Origin: Streptomyces sp. DH24
GTDB taxonomy: Bacteria; Actinomycetota; Actinomycetes; Streptomycetales; Streptomycetaceae
DNA length: 64,000 nt
Assembly (NCBI RefSeq): GCF_029813775.1
Contig: NZ_JARVKW010000005.1
Span: 1-64,000 of the forward strand
Direction of reading: 5' to 3'
Under the pieces are notes generated by a model. The model did not search any database. It had not been told where the DNA came from and worked only from the letters and a program-made list of their open reading frames with translations. Shown in pieces: positions 8,225 to 18,420 of the stretch. The position numbers and the translations under genes were made by a program. Positions within the stretch are counted from its first letter, which is position 1. Every line of letters begins with the position of its first letter.

Positions 8225-8518
8225 TCAGTGGCGGTGGACGCGGTTGGCGATCGCGTGGCCCACGAACAGGTAGACCACCGCGGCCAGTCCGTACCCGGCG
8301 ACGACCCGGGCCCACTCCTCGTCGAACGTGAACAGGTCGTGGGACCAGCCCGCGAGCCAGCGGGCGACGTCGTGGACGAACTGCACGAAGGCGTTCGCGC
8401 GGTTCGCGTCCAGCAGGTACATCAGGATCCACAGGCCCAGGATGAGGGCCATGACGTCGGCGACGACCGCGATGACCGTGCCGGCCTGACTGGCGCTGGT
8501 GCGATATCGAGGGGACAT
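8225..8518 (-). CDS. Small two-helix membrane protein of unknown function
   Basis: This 97-residue protein has a first hydrophobic helix (VIAVVADVMALILGLWILMYLL, about residues 14-35), a middle amphipathic part (NAFVQFVHDVARWLAGW) and a second membrane helix (VVAGYGLAAVVYLFVGHAIA). It ends in Arg/His residues. The ATG at 8518 is preferred because the upstream in-frame extension is Arg/Pro-rich and unlike the body. It resembles small conserved Streptomyces membrane proteins without a known role. No operon partner is adjacent on the same strand. Confidence 0.7.
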   Translation of the reverse strand: MSPRYRTSASQAGTVIAVVADVMALILGLWILMYLLDANRANAFVQFVHDVARWLAGWSHDLFTFDEEWARVVAGYGLAAVVYLFVGHAIANRVHRH

Positions 8519-8796
8519 GCCCGTCGAGTAGCCCTGGCACACCGGACGAAACCCGAACGGGCCCCGGCGGGCGGCGGTTTGCGGCCGGCCGGACGACACT
8601 GCGGGAGGAAATGTCCCGCATGCTCACGGAAGGCCCGGTGCCCGTATGCCGCAGATCGACGCATCGGTAATGTAGGTGTTGAGTACACCGATATGTGCGG
8701 GGCGGGTCGCCGCCGCGTGCGGCGCGGCACCGGCGACCGCTGAAGCCGAAGACGTCACGCCGGCCCCGAGACACCGACGACACGGAGAGAGACCCC

Positions 8797-9120
8797 ATGA
8801 TCTTCATCACGGCGAAGTTCCGGGTGCTGCCCGAGCACGCGGACCAGTGGCCGGACATTTCCGGCGACTTCACGCGGGCCACCCGCGAGGAGCCGGGCTG
8901 CCTGTGGTTCGACTGGTCCCGCAGCGTCGACGACCCCACCGAATACGTGCTCGTTGAGGCGTTCCGCGACGACGAGGCGGGCGCCGCGCACGTCCGGTCC
9001 GCGCACTTCAGGGCCGCGCAGGAAAAGCTGCCGCGGTACCTCGCCGCGACGCCGCGCATCGTGAACACGACGCTGGAGCAGAACGACTGGTCCGAACTCG
9101 GCGAAATGGCCGTCGAGTAG
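8797..9120 (+). CDS. Antibiotic biosynthesis monooxygenase (ABM) family protein
   Basis: This is a 107-residue single-domain dimeric alpha+beta barrel. Features are MIFITAKFRVLPEHADQW at the N-terminus, then EEPGCLWFDWSRSVDDPTEY and a HVRSAHF segment, the usual layout of the ABM family (quinol monooxygenases, YgiN-like). Such proteins act on small aromatic or quinone substrates, or serve as stress proteins, and the substrate here is unknown. The ATG follows GGAGAGAG. The gene is monocistronic, ending in front of a strong convergent hairpin. Confidence 0.85.
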   Translation: MIFITAKFRVLPEHADQWPDISGDFTRATREEPGCLWFDWSRSVDDPTEYVLVEAFRDDEAGAAHVRSAHFRAAQEKLPRYLAATPRIVNTTLEQNDWSELGEMAVE

Positions 9121-9147
9121 TCCGGTCAGCCGGTCCGGTGAGCGCGC

Positions 9148-9194
9148 AACGGCCGACGGCCCCCGCCCGCGAAGGGCAGGGGCCGTCGGCCGTT
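9148..9194. terminator. Strong bidirectional terminator
   Basis: A perfect 16-bp inverted repeat, AACGGCCGACGGCCCC paired with GGGGCCGTCGGCCGTT, encloses a 15-base loop. It lies between the convergent ABM gene (ends 9120) and the DUF5336 gene (ends 9212). Confidence 0.8.
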
Positions 9195-9211
9195 ACGACG
9201 TGCGTCGCGCG

Positions 9212-9988
9212 TCAGCCGCGCTGGATGCCCGACGTGTCCTGCAGGACACCGCGGCGGCCGTCCTGCGTCTGCGCGACCAGGGCCTGACCGCGCTGCTCGA
9301 CGGCCAGGTACCAGGTGCCCGGCGCGAGTTCGGCGATCGGCGTGGGCGAGCCGTCCTCCGGGAACAGCGGCCGGGGCACCGGCACGGCGAACCAGAACGG
9401 CGAGAAGTCCCCGGCCGGCTGACCCGGCTGCGGCTGACCGCCGTAGGGCTGGCCCGGCTGCGGCTGACCCTGCTGGGGCTGACCGCCGAACGCGGGCTGC
9501 TGCGCACCCGGGTAGCCGTAGCCGCCCTGCGGCTGAACGCCGTAGGGCTGCGGGGCGGCCGGACGCGGGGCCGGGACGAGGCCACCCTGGAGGGCGGGGA
9601 GCAGCGGCGTGGCGACGGCGGCACCGGCCAGCACCAGGGCCGCGATGAAGCCGAGGATGAGGCCGGCCGCGGCGCTGGCACCCTCCCCGACGTCCACCAG
9701 CATCCAGAACAGGCTCCACGCGACGAGAACCGTGAACGCGGCGCCGACCGTCCCGAGGTCGAGTCCGGCGACCTTGCGGGGCTGCGGGAGGCAGCGGTTG
9801 ACGACGATCAGGGCGGCACCGATGACGCCGCCCACGTACAGGCCGAGGCCGGTGCCGAGGTTGTCCCACGCGGTGGCGTCCAGGCTGTACCCCTTGACGG
9901 TGTACAGGTCGAGGAACGACGCGATGAACAGCAATACCGCTGCTCCGATCACCACGCCGTCGCCTCGAGTGAGGGAGCGGATATTCAC
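9212..9988 (-). CDS. DUF5336-type four-helix membrane protein with Pro/Gln-rich tail
   Basis: This is a 258-residue protein with four membrane helices in the first 140 residues (starting GVVIGAAVLLFIASFLDLY). A low-complexity Pro/Gln/Gly/Tyr segment follows, with repeats of the type QPQPGQPYGG (about residues 150-200). The C-terminus is a compact beta-rich domain containing APGTWYLAVEQRG. The layout matches the actinobacterial DUF5336 family, of unknown function. The GTG start at 9988 has GAAGGACC upstream. A role in the cell envelope is plausible from the topology only. Confidence 0.72.
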   Translation of the reverse strand: MNIRSLTRGDGVVIGAAVLLFIASFLDLYTVKGYSLDATAWDNLGTGLGLYVGGVIGAALIVVNRCLPQPRKVAGLDLGTVGAAFTVLVAWSLFWMLVDVGEGASAAAGLILGFIAALVLAGAAVATPLLPALQGGLVPAPRPAAPQPYGVQPQGGYGYPGAQQPAFGGQPQQGQPQPGQPYGGQPQPGQPAGDFSPFWFAVPVPRPLFPEDGSPTPIAELAPGTWYLAVEQRGQALVAQTQDGRRGVLQDTSGIQRG

Positions 9989-10146
9989 TTCAGGTCCTTC
10001 GTAGGTCGTCTCGTCGTCGGTAGAGGCGTCGCTGTCACCGTGTCGCCCTGAGGCCCGGGTGCGAAGCGCGGGGGTGGCCCCTCATCGTAAGGACGACACT
10101 ATCGTCCGCCCGGTTGAGGTGTCCGCAGGGATCCGCCTGCCGACCG

Positions 10147-11109
10147 CTACCCGCGCAGGAAACTCACGATTCCCTCAGAGATGCCCTGCGCCGCTTTCTG
10201 CCGCCAGGCGCCGCTGGTCAGCAGCGCCGCGTCCTTGCTATCGCGCATGTTGCCGCACTCGATGAACACCTTGGGAACTGTTGACAGATTGAGACCACCG
10301 AGATCCGTGCGCGTGACGAGACCGGTCCCGTCGCCCACGTAGTTGGCCGGGGCGCTGCCGGTGGCACGGACGAACTTGCCCGCGACGCGCTCGCCGAGGT
10401 CCCGGGACGGGCCGACGATGGGCCGGGTGTCGGCGGCGCCCGCGTGGACGCTGCCGGGCAGGATGACGTGGAAACCGCGGTTGCCGGCCGCCGAGCCGTC
10501 GGCGTGCACCGAGACGACGGCGTCGGCACGCGCGGCGTTCCCGATCCGGGCCCGCTCGTCCACGCACGGCCCGAACGGACGGTCGGCGTCCTGCGTCAAC
10601 TTCACGGTGGCACCCTGCTGTTCCAGCAGCTCACGCATCCGGTGGGCGACGTCCAGTGTGAACTTCGCCTCGGTGTAGCCGTCGTTGGTCGCCGTGCCCG
10701 TCGTGTCGCATTCCTTCCAGCCCGTCCCGATGTTCACCTGGCGGTTGATCTCGGAAGGGTGCTGGAAGTTGGCCGGGTTGTGCCCGGGGTCGATGACGAC
10801 GACCTTGCCCTTGAGCGGCCCGGAGCCGGCGGGCGCGGACGCGGAGGGCGAGGGCTCGGTGATGGAGGGGGAGGGCGACGCACCGGCCTCCTTGCCGTCG
10901 TCACCGCTGCCCGGGGCGGACCCGCCCGCCGTCACCGCCGGAGACGACGCCACAGCCGCCCCGCCGGAACCACCCCCCGTGTCCCCGACCGCCTCGTACA
11001 CGAGCCAGCCGAGCAGCGCCCCCGGCAGCAACGCGGCCACCGCCACGATCATCGGCCGCCGGGACCGCGAGGAGCGGGAAGGTTCGAATTCCGGGCCTGC
11101 GTACGACAC
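10147..11109 (-). CDS. N-acetylmuramoyl-L-alanine amidase (Amidase_3), membrane-anchored
   Basis: This enzyme would cut the bond between muramic acid and the stem peptide of peptidoglycan outside the membrane. The 320-residue product has one N-terminal membrane helix (MIVAVAALLPGALLGWLVYEA, about residues 20-40) and a Ser/Pro/Gly linker to about residue 100. The catalytic domain follows with zinc-site motifs VVVIDPGHNP, SVHADGS and FIECGNMRD (catalytic Glu). The start is a GTG with a weak ribosome site. It is separated by 10 bases from the methyltransferase gene upstream on the same strand, so the two may be cotranscribed. Confidence 0.88.
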   Translation of the reverse strand: MSYAGPEFEPSRSSRSRRPMIVAVAALLPGALLGWLVYEAVGDTGGGSGGAAVASSPAVTAGGSAPGSGDDGKEAGASPSPSITEPSPSASAPAGSGPLKGKVVVIDPGHNPANFQHPSEINRQVNIGTGWKECDTTGTATNDGYTEAKFTLDVAHRMRELLEQQGATVKLTQDADRPFGPCVDERARIGNAARADAVVSVHADGSAAGNRGFHVILPGSVHAGAADTRPIVGPSRDLGERVAGKFVRATGSAPANYVGDGTGLVTRTDLGGLNLSTVPKVFIECGNMRDSKDAALLTSGAWRQKAAQGISEGIVSFLRG

Positions 11110-11119
11110 GTCAGCGACT

Positions 11120-12075
<956 letters not shown>

Positions 12076-12083
<8 letters not shown>

Positions 12084-13815
12084 TGACTGTCTCGCCCGGC
12101 AGGGCCAGGTCCAGGTCGACCGGCCGTTCGTCGCCCGCGTGGGTCGCGGCGGAGGCGAGCGGCGCGTGGCCCCGGGCGCGGGCGGCCAGCACGTACGCGC
12201 CCCGCGCCGGTACGGAGAGCGCGTAGCTGCCGTCCTCGGCGGACAGCGTCGCGCCCGCCTGGCGGCCGTGCCGGTCGATCAGCGTGACCTTGGCGCGCGC
12301 GACCGGCGCCCCGCCCGCGTCCACGACCCGGCCGCGGAAACCCCGCAGGGCCTCCTCGGCGCGCGCCAGGTTCGCGTCCTCCTCGCTGCTGGCGCGCAGC
12401 TGCGGCAGGCCGGACGGGCGCCGCCCCGGCAGGAACAGGGCGAGGACCAGGCCGACGGCCACCGCCGCGGTCGCGATCAGGAAGGACAGCCGGAAGCCCT
12501 CCATGGTGGGGATCTCCACACCACCGACGGAGTCCGCGGTGTTCGCCAGCACCATGCCGATCACGGCGCTCGACGTGGATGTGCCGATGGAGCGCATGAG
12601 CGTGTTGAGGCCGTTCGCGGCGCCCGTCTCGGAGGCCGGTACGGCACCGACGATCAGCGCGGGCAGCGACGAGTACGCGAGACCGATGCCGGCGCCCAGC
12701 ACCACCGAGGTGACGACGGTCTGCCAGGCGGCGTCCATCAGGCCGAGGCCGCCGCCGTATCCGATCCCGATGACGATCATGCCGATGATCAGCGTCGTCT
12801 TCGGGCCGTACCGGGCGGACAGGCGGGCGTAGACCGGGGCGGTGAACATCATCGTCAGGCCCAGCGGCGCCACGCACAGACCGGCGACCACCATCGACTG
12901 GCCCAGCCCGTGGCCGGTGGCGGTGGGCAGCTGGAGCAACTGCGGCAGGACGAGGGAGACGACGTAGAAGGAGACACCGACCATGATCGACACGAGGTTG
13001 GTGAGCAGGACCTCGCGGCGGGCCGTGGTGCGCAGGTCGACCAGCGGGGCGGCCATGCGCAGCTCCATCACGCCCCACAGCAGCAGCACGGCGAGGGCCG
13101 CGCCGAACAGGCCGAGCGTGGTGCCGGACGACCAGCCCCAGGCGCTGCCCTTGGTGATCGGCAGGAGCAGCAGGACGAGCCCGGCGGTCAGGCCGACGGC
13201 GCCGAGGACGTCGAAGGTGCCCTTGGCGCGCGCCGGCGACTCGGGCACCACCAGGAGCGTGAGCGCGATGGCGACGACGCCCAGCCCGGCGGCGCCGTGG
13301 AAGAGGACGTGCCAGTCGGTGTGCTGCGCGACCATGGCGGCCAGGGGCAGCGCGAGACCGCCGCCGACGCCGATCGAGGAGCTCATCAGCGCCATCGCCG
13401 AGCCGAGCTTCTCGCGGGGCAGCATGTCGCGCATCAGACCGATGCCGAGCGGGATCGCGCCCATCGCGAAGCCCTGCAGCGTACGGCCCACGATCATGGG
13501 GAGCAGGGCGCTGGTGAAGGCGCTGACCAGCGCGCCGACCACCATGACGGAGAGGCTGGCGATCAGCATCCGCCGCTTGCCGAACAGGTCGCCGAGGCGG
13601 CCCATGATCGGCGTGGCCACGGCGCCCGAGAGCAGTGTCGAGGTCAGGACCCAGGTGGCGTCGTCCGCCGAGGCGTCCAGCAGCAGGGGCAGGTCCTTGA
13701 TGACGGGGACGAGCAGCGTCTGCATCACCGCGACAACGATGCCCGCGAAGGCGAGCACCGGGACCACGGCCCCGCTCGCTCTGCCTGCGGACTGGTCGGT
13801 CGTCGTGAGCGTCAT
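12076..13815 (-). CDS. MFS exporter (DHA2-like) with C-terminal carboxypeptidase-regulatory-like domain
   Basis: This is a 579-residue protein. About the first 465 residues are a many-helix major facilitator with the GRLGDLFGKRR motif A loop (about residue 72) and a VGRTLQGFAMGAIPLG motif typical of drug exporters of the DHA2 group. After a linker, residues of about 490-575 form a small beta-rich domain (GFRGRVVDAGGAPVARAKVT, then AEDGSYALSVPARGAYVLAA), the pattern of carboxypeptidase D regulatory-like or transthyretin-like folds. That fusion is uncommon for an exporter. The ATG at 13815 has a GGAGG ribosome site. The stop lies in a tandem repeat. The substrate is not predictable. Confidence 0.86.
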
Positions 13816-14384
13816 GGAATGAGGCCTCCAGGCCGAAGGTCGGTGAGTGGACGTGATGTGACGTGAGCGGACGTGAGTGGACGTGGGGCGGGCACGAGGA
13901 ATCCGGCCGGGGTGGGCAGGAGGACCCCGGTCGGGACGGGTACGGAGATCCCGGCCGGTACGTGCAGCATGAACCCCGTCCGCTCGGGCAACTATTCCGT
14001 TGCTTTGGCGGCCTAACGAAATCTTGACCTTCTCTTGGCGTTGCCGACGCTTCCGGAACACACACCTCCGGTGCCGGTGCCGGTGCCGGTGACGCTGGCG
14101 ACGGTGGCGGTGTGGTGGCGTGCGGCTGTCCGCCGTCGCGGCGCCCGGTCGCCTGGCGGGTCCGGAAAACGGAGCCTCGCGCGGACGCCGGCAGGGGGCC
14201 TCGACGGACCCTGGCGGCGCCGTGCGGACCGTCTCCCACCGACCCGGGAGTGATCCCCCACCGGCCCTCCCCGCACCCCGGAGAACGCCCCCACAACAGC
14301 TCGGGACAAGGTGTCCACATGTGCTCTGACCTGGGCTTTCATTGCCCTTGGCCATAGGATCGCGGGGACGCGGAAGGGGGGCGG
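13816..14384. other. Intergenic region between divergent genes, no gene seen
   Basis: These 569 bases separate the divergent MFS and methyltransferase genes. The part next to the MFS start has short direct repeats (GTGACGTGAGCGGACGTGAG and relatives, 13855-13885). A local AT-richer patch at 13990-14040 (GCCTAACGAAATCTTGACCT) is the likeliest promoter zone. I see no convincing coding frame. Confidence 0.5.
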
Positions 14385-15137
14385 ATGGACCGGCACATAC
14401 GCACTGTCGACGACGTACTCGCGCTCCTGGACGACCTGTTCGCACCGGACGCCGACCGCTGGACCGGGCGCGGCGGCGCCGACTGGTGGGACGGCTTCTA
14501 CGCCGACCGTTCCCGCCAGGTGCCGTTCTTCGTGGCGAAGCCCGACGAGAGCCTCGTGGCCTGGCTCGACCGCGGCCTCGTCACCCCGGGCCGCGCCCTG
14601 GACCTGGGCTGCGGACCCGGCCGCAACGCCCTGCACCTGGCGGCGCACGGCTTCGCCGTGGACGCCGTGGACCTGTCGCCGACGGCCGTCGACTGGGCGC
14701 GCGAGCGTGCCCGGGAAACCGGCGCCGCGCGCGTGCGCTTCCACTGCGGCGACGCGTTCGCGCTCGCCGGTACGGAACTGCCCGGCCCCTACGACCTCGT
14801 GTACGACTCCGGTTGCTTCCACCACCTGCCGCCGCACCGGCGCGTCAGTTACCTCGCCCTGCTCGACCGGGTGCTGGCCCCCGGCGGCACCTTCGCGCTG
14901 ACCTGCTTCGCGGCGGGCGGCATGGGCTCCGAACTGCCGGACGCGGACTTCTACCGCCAGGGCCGGCTGCACGGCGGCCTCGCCTACACCCCGGAATCGC
15001 TGCGTCACATCTTCTCGGGCCACCCGGAGCCGGATCTCACGGAACTCGAACTGCGCCGCATGCGTGCCGAACCCGAGGACTCACCGCACTTCGGGGCGGA
15101 CTTCCTGTGGACGGCACTGTTCCGGCGGGTGCGGTAG
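14385..15137 (+). CDS. Class I SAM-dependent methyltransferase
   Basis: The 250-residue protein has motif I ALDLGCGPGRNALHLAAHG (about residues 70-88), the acidic VDAVDLSP, and YDLVYDSGCFHHLPPHRRVSY, the last being typical of the thiopurine/tellurite-resistance-like Methyltransf_25 group. The ATG follows GGGGGGCGG. No partner gene lies in the same direction within 250 bases, and the substrate is unknown. Confidence 0.84.
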   Translation: MDRHIRTVDDVLALLDDLFAPDADRWTGRGGADWWDGFYADRSRQVPFFVAKPDESLVAWLDRGLVTPGRALDLGCGPGRNALHLAAHGFAVDAVDLSPTAVDWARERARETGAARVRFHCGDAFALAGTELPGPYDLVYDSGCFHHLPPHRRVSYLALLDRVLAPGGTFALTCFAAGGMGSELPDADFYRQGRLHGGLAYTPESLRHIFSGHPEPDLTELELRRMRAEPEDSPHFGADFLWTALFRRVR

Positions 15138-15173
15138 CCGGCCGGGGCGGGTCCCGGCGCCGCCGCCAAGCTG

Positions 15174-15273
15174 GGAGTGGGAGTGGGAGTGGGAGCCGGC
15201 TCTGGCGCCGGGCCCGTTCGGGGGTCGGAGCGGCCCCGGCGGTCGGAGTCGGTCCCGGCGGTCGGAGTCGGTC
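15174..15273. repeat. Short G-rich tandem repeats
   Basis: GGGAGT is repeated four times from 15174. Two copies of a 19-bp unit beginning CCCGGCGGTCGGAGTCGGT lie at about 15236-15273. They fill the gap between the methyltransferase and MaoC genes and look non-coding. Confidence 0.7.
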
Positions 15274-15389
15274 CCCGCCGGGCCGGAGCGGGCCGACCGT
15301 CGGGCAGAGTGGCCCACCGAGGTTCCGGGCAGCGCGTGCCCCGCCCGCCCTCCCGCCCGTCACGACGGCCGACCCCCGACAGGAGTGCC

Positions 15390-16247
15390 ATGACCATCGA
15401 CGTCGACAAGGCCCTCGGCGCCGCACCCCGCGTCGAGGAGATCTCCTGGAGCGACCGGGACGTGCGGCTCTACCACCTCGGCATCGGCGCGGGCGTCCCC
15501 GCGACCGACCCCGCCGAACTGCGCTACACCCTGGAGTCCCGCCTGTGCGTCCTGCCGAGCTTCGCGACCGTCGCCGGCGGCGGGCCGCCCGGGGTGATCG
15601 GCGCACTGTCCATGCCGGGTGTCGACGTGGACCTGGCGGCCGTACTGCACGCCGGTCAGAGCCTGCGCCTGCACCGGCCGGTCCCCGCCGCCGGCACCGC
15701 CACCGCCACGTCGCGCGTCGTCGCCGCGCACGACAAGGGCAAGGCGGCCGTGCTCGTCATGCGGACCGAAGTGGCCGACGGGGGCGGCCCGTTGTGGACG
15801 TGCGACGCGGAGGTCTACGTACGCGGCGAAGGCGGCTGGGGCGGTGCACGCGGGCCGTCCGCCGCACCCGAACAGCCCCCCGGTGAGCCTGACTCGACGG
15901 TGGAGCGGGCCGTCCGCCCGGACCAGGCGCTGCTCTACCGGCTGACCGGTGACGACAACCCCCTGCACGCCGACCCGGAGTTCGCGCGGGCCGCGGGCTT
16001 CGAGCGGCCCGTCCTGCACGGGCTGTGCACCTACGGCATGACCCTCAAGGCGGTCGTGGACACGCTCCTCGCGGGCGAGGCGGGCCGGGTGCGGGCGTAC
16101 CGGGCGCGGTTCGTGGGCGTGGTGTACCCGGGGGAGACGCTGCGGGTCCGGATGTGGCGCGGGGCCGGAGAGGCGCGGGCGGAGGTGAGCGCGGTCGAGC
16201 GGGGCGACGTGCCCGTACTGGGGAGCGGGCGGGTCCGGTACGCCTGA
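15390..16247 (+). CDS. MaoC-family (R)-specific enoyl-CoA hydratase-like protein
   Basis: This is a 285-residue double hot-dog protein that would hydrate 2-enoyl-CoA to the (R)-3-hydroxyacyl-CoA. The C-terminal half carries the hydratase-2 signature with the catalytic Asp and His (LTGDDNPLHADPEFARAAGF, about residues 188-207), followed by RPVLHGLCTYG. The N-terminal half is the non-catalytic hot-dog typical of the peroxisomal type 2 hydratase domain. The ATG follows AGGAG. It stands alone between repeats and a terminator. A role in lipid or steroid side-chain oxidation is possible, given a KstR-like regulator elsewhere in the window, but no KstR box was seen upstream. Confidence 0.85.
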   Translation: MTIDVDKALGAAPRVEEISWSDRDVRLYHLGIGAGVPATDPAELRYTLESRLCVLPSFATVAGGGPPGVIGALSMPGVDVDLAAVLHAGQSLRLHRPVPAAGTATATSRVVAAHDKGKAAVLVMRTEVADGGGPLWTCDAEVYVRGEGGWGGARGPSAAPEQPPGEPDSTVERAVRPDQALLYRLTGDDNPLHADPEFARAAGFERPVLHGLCTYGMTLKAVVDTLLAGEAGRVRAYRARFVGVVYPGETLRVRMWRGAGEARAEVSAVERGDVPVLGSGRVRYA

Positions 16248-16249
16248 GC

Positions 16250-16350
16250 GCGCGATGCGGGGACCCGCCCGCCGCGTGACGGGCGCAATGCGAAGGCCCC
16301 GCCCGCCGCGTGACGGACGCGATGCGAAGGCCCCGCCCGTCGGGTGACGG
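16250..16350. repeat. Three tandem copies of a 33-34 bp unit
   Basis: The unit begins GCGCGATGCG and ends CGCGTGACGG. It occurs three times directly after the MaoC stop, with a few substitutions. Each copy contains a CCCGCCCG block, and the last one forms the left arm of the terminator at 16329. Confidence 0.8.
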
Positions 16351-16358
16351 GCGGGGCC
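16329..16358 (+). terminator. Hairpin terminator after the MaoC gene
   Basis: A perfect 12-bp stem (GGCCCCGCCCGT with ACGGGCGGGGCC) encloses a 6-base loop. It lies 80 bases after the MaoC stop and before the convergent small gene ending at 16439, so it can serve both strands. Confidence 0.75.
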
Positions 16359-16438
16359 GTGTGACACCGAGGGCCGGTCGGTGCGGCGTGCCGCGGGAGA
16401 GACCCGCGGCCCACCGCGCAGGACCGGCCGGTACTGGG

Positions 16439-16597
16439 TCAGGCCGCGGTCGACTCGGACTCGTCGGCGGGCTTGCGGTGACGACCGCGCGGCGCCGCGT
16501 CACTGTCCTGCGTGGAGACCTCGCCTCGATGCCGGCCGTGGCCGGCGGCGATCTCCTGGACGTCGGCCGGGAGCGGCTGGTTCATTACGTCGCTCAT
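16439..16597 (-). CDS. 52-residue hydrophilic peptide, unknown
   Basis: A short frame encodes a 52-residue Asp/Glu/Arg/His-rich peptide that begins MSDVMNQPLPADVQ and contains two RHR-type basic patches. There is no membrane helix or signal. It is the only plausible gene between the terminator at 16329-16358 and the beta-rich protein gene ending at 16696 on the same strand, so it may be the last gene of that transcript. The ribosome site is weak (GGGGTGAG about 13 bases upstream). No cysteine or clear leader/core pattern argues for a modified peptide. The call rests on codon composition and position only. Confidence 0.45.
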   Translation of the reverse strand: MSDVMNQPLPADVQEIAAGHGRHRGEVSTQDSDAAPRGRHRKPADESESTAA

Positions 16598-16695
16598 CGG
16601 AAGGAACTCACCCCGTCAAACATGATCTTTCCTACAGCCGGGCGAGTGTAACCGGCACACCATGGGGCGAATCCAGGCGGCCGCGCCAACCGGCA

Positions 16696-17898
16696 CTAGT
16701 TCGTTACAAGCCGTCCAAGTGGCGCTTCCCGCAAGGGCACCGGGCGTGGCGCGGCAGGCGCCGGGGGACCCTGGTCCGACGGCCCGCCCGGCGTCGCGGA
16801 GGGCTCCTCCGCGGCCTGCGACGGGGCCGTGCCGTCCCGGACCGGGCCCCCCGCGCCGCTCGTGTCCCCCCAGGGTGCCGCGAGCCGCGCGACACCGCAC
16901 GGCACCTCCCGCGTGATGTAAGGGAGTTGGAGCACACCCTCCTTCGTCCAGCACCCGGTACCCGCCAACCAGCCCTTCGGCGCCGGGAGATGGTGGATCT
17001 GCCGGCCGGCGGGCCGCCACATGCCGACCCAGCTGCCGAGCGGCCCGTCCACGCGCAGCGCCACCGCGCACGCCTCGGGCGTCAGCACCTGCCCCGGCTG
17101 CACGGTGAACGGCGTGACCGTGCAGTCCTGCACACGCAGGCTCTCCGGGAAGCGTGCGGGCAGCGTGCTGCCGAGGACGCCCCAGCCCAGCCGGGGCTCG
17201 CCGGGCGAGGGGGCGTCCGAGCCGATCATCAGCAGCCCGCTGTCGGGGTCCGCGAGCAGCAGCCGGTCGTCGCTGTCCTCGGTGATCTGCAACAGCGGTG
17301 AGACCTCGCCGCGCTCCAGGTCGACCACGACCGTCTTGGTCCGGCCGCCGGTCTCCCGGTCCAGGGCCAGCATCCGCCCGCTGCCGTCCAGCCACACGCC
17401 GCCCGAGCAGCGGCCGGGCACCTCGGCGAGCTGTTCCGGCCCCAAGGCCCCGCCGGCCACCAGCCACACCGTGCTGGAGCGCGGGCCCACCGCGAGGGCG
17501 TACGCCCGGTCGCCGCCGGGCGCGGGCGGCAGCAGCCGCAGCCGGGTGCCCTCGACCGGGCACCGCACGGTGCCGAGCGGCAGCTCGCCGGTGCCGGGGC
17601 CGGTCGGATACAGCAGTGAGAAGGCGTGCCGCCCGTCCACCGGCCGGTGGACGAGCACCCGCCCGTCGCCCATCGGCTGCACCTCGGTGCCGGGCTCCTC
17701 GGGCTGGTTGCCGGGCAGCGGCACCGCGTACGGCTCCGGTCCGTCCAGCGTCCAGCGCTCCGGGAACCACGCGTCGCCGTCCCGCGCGAGCCGCGCGGCG
17801 TAGGCACCGTCCGCGGTGAGGGCGCAGCCTGTCGGCGGGGTCCCTTCCTTCCCGGGTTCCGCGTGTTCCGCCGTTGGCTCGATCGCACAGGCCGTCAT
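16696..17898 (-). CDS. Hypothetical beta-propeller-like protein
   Basis: This is a 400-residue soluble protein without signal peptide. It contains repeated short segments such as GGVWLDGSGRMLALDRE, RLLLADPDSGLLMIGSD and AYALAVGPRSSTVWLVAGG, which resemble blades of a WD40/YVTN-type propeller. The C-terminal 60 residues are Pro/Ala/Gly-rich. The ATG at 17898 has a strong GGAGGTGA ribosome site. I do not recognise a family with a known role. The 52-residue peptide gene follows 98 bases downstream on the same strand. Confidence 0.68.
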   Translation of the reverse strand: MTACAIEPTAEHAEPGKEGTPPTGCALTADGAYAARLARDGDAWFPERWTLDGPEPYAVPLPGNQPEEPGTEVQPMGDGRVLVHRPVDGRHAFSLLYPTGPGTGELPLGTVRCPVEGTRLRLLPPAPGGDRAYALAVGPRSSTVWLVAGGALGPEQLAEVPGRCSGGVWLDGSGRMLALDRETGGRTKTVVVDLERGEVSPLLQITEDSDDRLLLADPDSGLLMIGSDAPSPGEPRLGWGVLGSTLPARFPESLRVQDCTVTPFTVQPGQVLTPEACAVALRVDGPLGSWVGMWRPAGRQIHHLPAPKGWLAGTGCWTKEGVLQLPYITREVPCGVARLAAPWGDTSGAGGPVRDGTAPSQAAEEPSATPGGPSDQGPPAPAAPRPVPLREAPLGRLVTN

Positions 17899-18420
17899 CG
17901 TTCGGTCACCTCCAGCGACGAAGCGAGTTTTCGTACGCACGGCCGTGGGACGGTCGAGCACGGGCTTCGCCCTTACGAGTGGCGCAGAAGCGATTCTGCT
18001 GAGAAGCCCGGTCCGGTGTGCCGACCGGGCCGCCGACGCGAGGGCGGGCGGCTCCCCGCACCCGCGAAGACGGCTGTACTCAGCGGTGTTCCGGGTCGCG
18101 GTCGGACCGCCGGGCGGTGCGCGTTGCGCACGGAGTACGGACGGCCGGGCCGGGACACAGGCGCGGTCGGCGAGCATCTGTTCGTGAGGGCTGGGGTCAG
18201 GGGCAGGGGCCGGGACCATGGTCGGCGGGGTCGGCGGGGTCGGCGGGGTCGGCGGGGTCGGCGGGGTCAGGGGGCCAAGGCGCGAGCGCAGGTGTGGTCG
18301 CCGTTCCGGCCGGGAGAGGTGCCGTCGGACGCCGGGGGGCCGTGCGGCGGCCGGGGGGGGCGCGGAAGCTCCCGTGGACGGCGGTGCCACCCCGACGAGC
18401 AGGCAGGTAGCCTTTCCCAC
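17899..18420. other. Intergenic region, no gene seen
   Basis: These 522 bases lie between the divergent propeller-like gene and the Nif3-like gene. They hold five tandem 9-bp repeats (18221-18265) and GC-rich sequence without a credible reading frame. Promoters for both neighbours must lie here, but I cannot point to hexamers with confidence. Confidence 0.45.
18221..18265. repeat. Five tandem copies of GTCGGCGGG
   Basis: Five exact 9-bp copies are followed by a partial one, about 155 bases upstream of the Nif3-like gene. The G-runs could form a G-quadruplex on the plus strand. Confidence 0.85.

Noticed and set aside
8664..8692. Imperfect inverted repeat ATCGGT...ACCGAT upstream of the ABM gene
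   Set aside because: It is only six bases per arm with a long irregular spacer, too weak to call an operator.
18221..18265. Tandem GTCGGCGGG units considered as a CRISPR-like or iteron array
   Set aside because: The units are 9 bp, contiguous and without spacers, and no replication or cas gene is nearby. A simple tandem repeat explains them. No CRISPR array was seen anywhere in the window.
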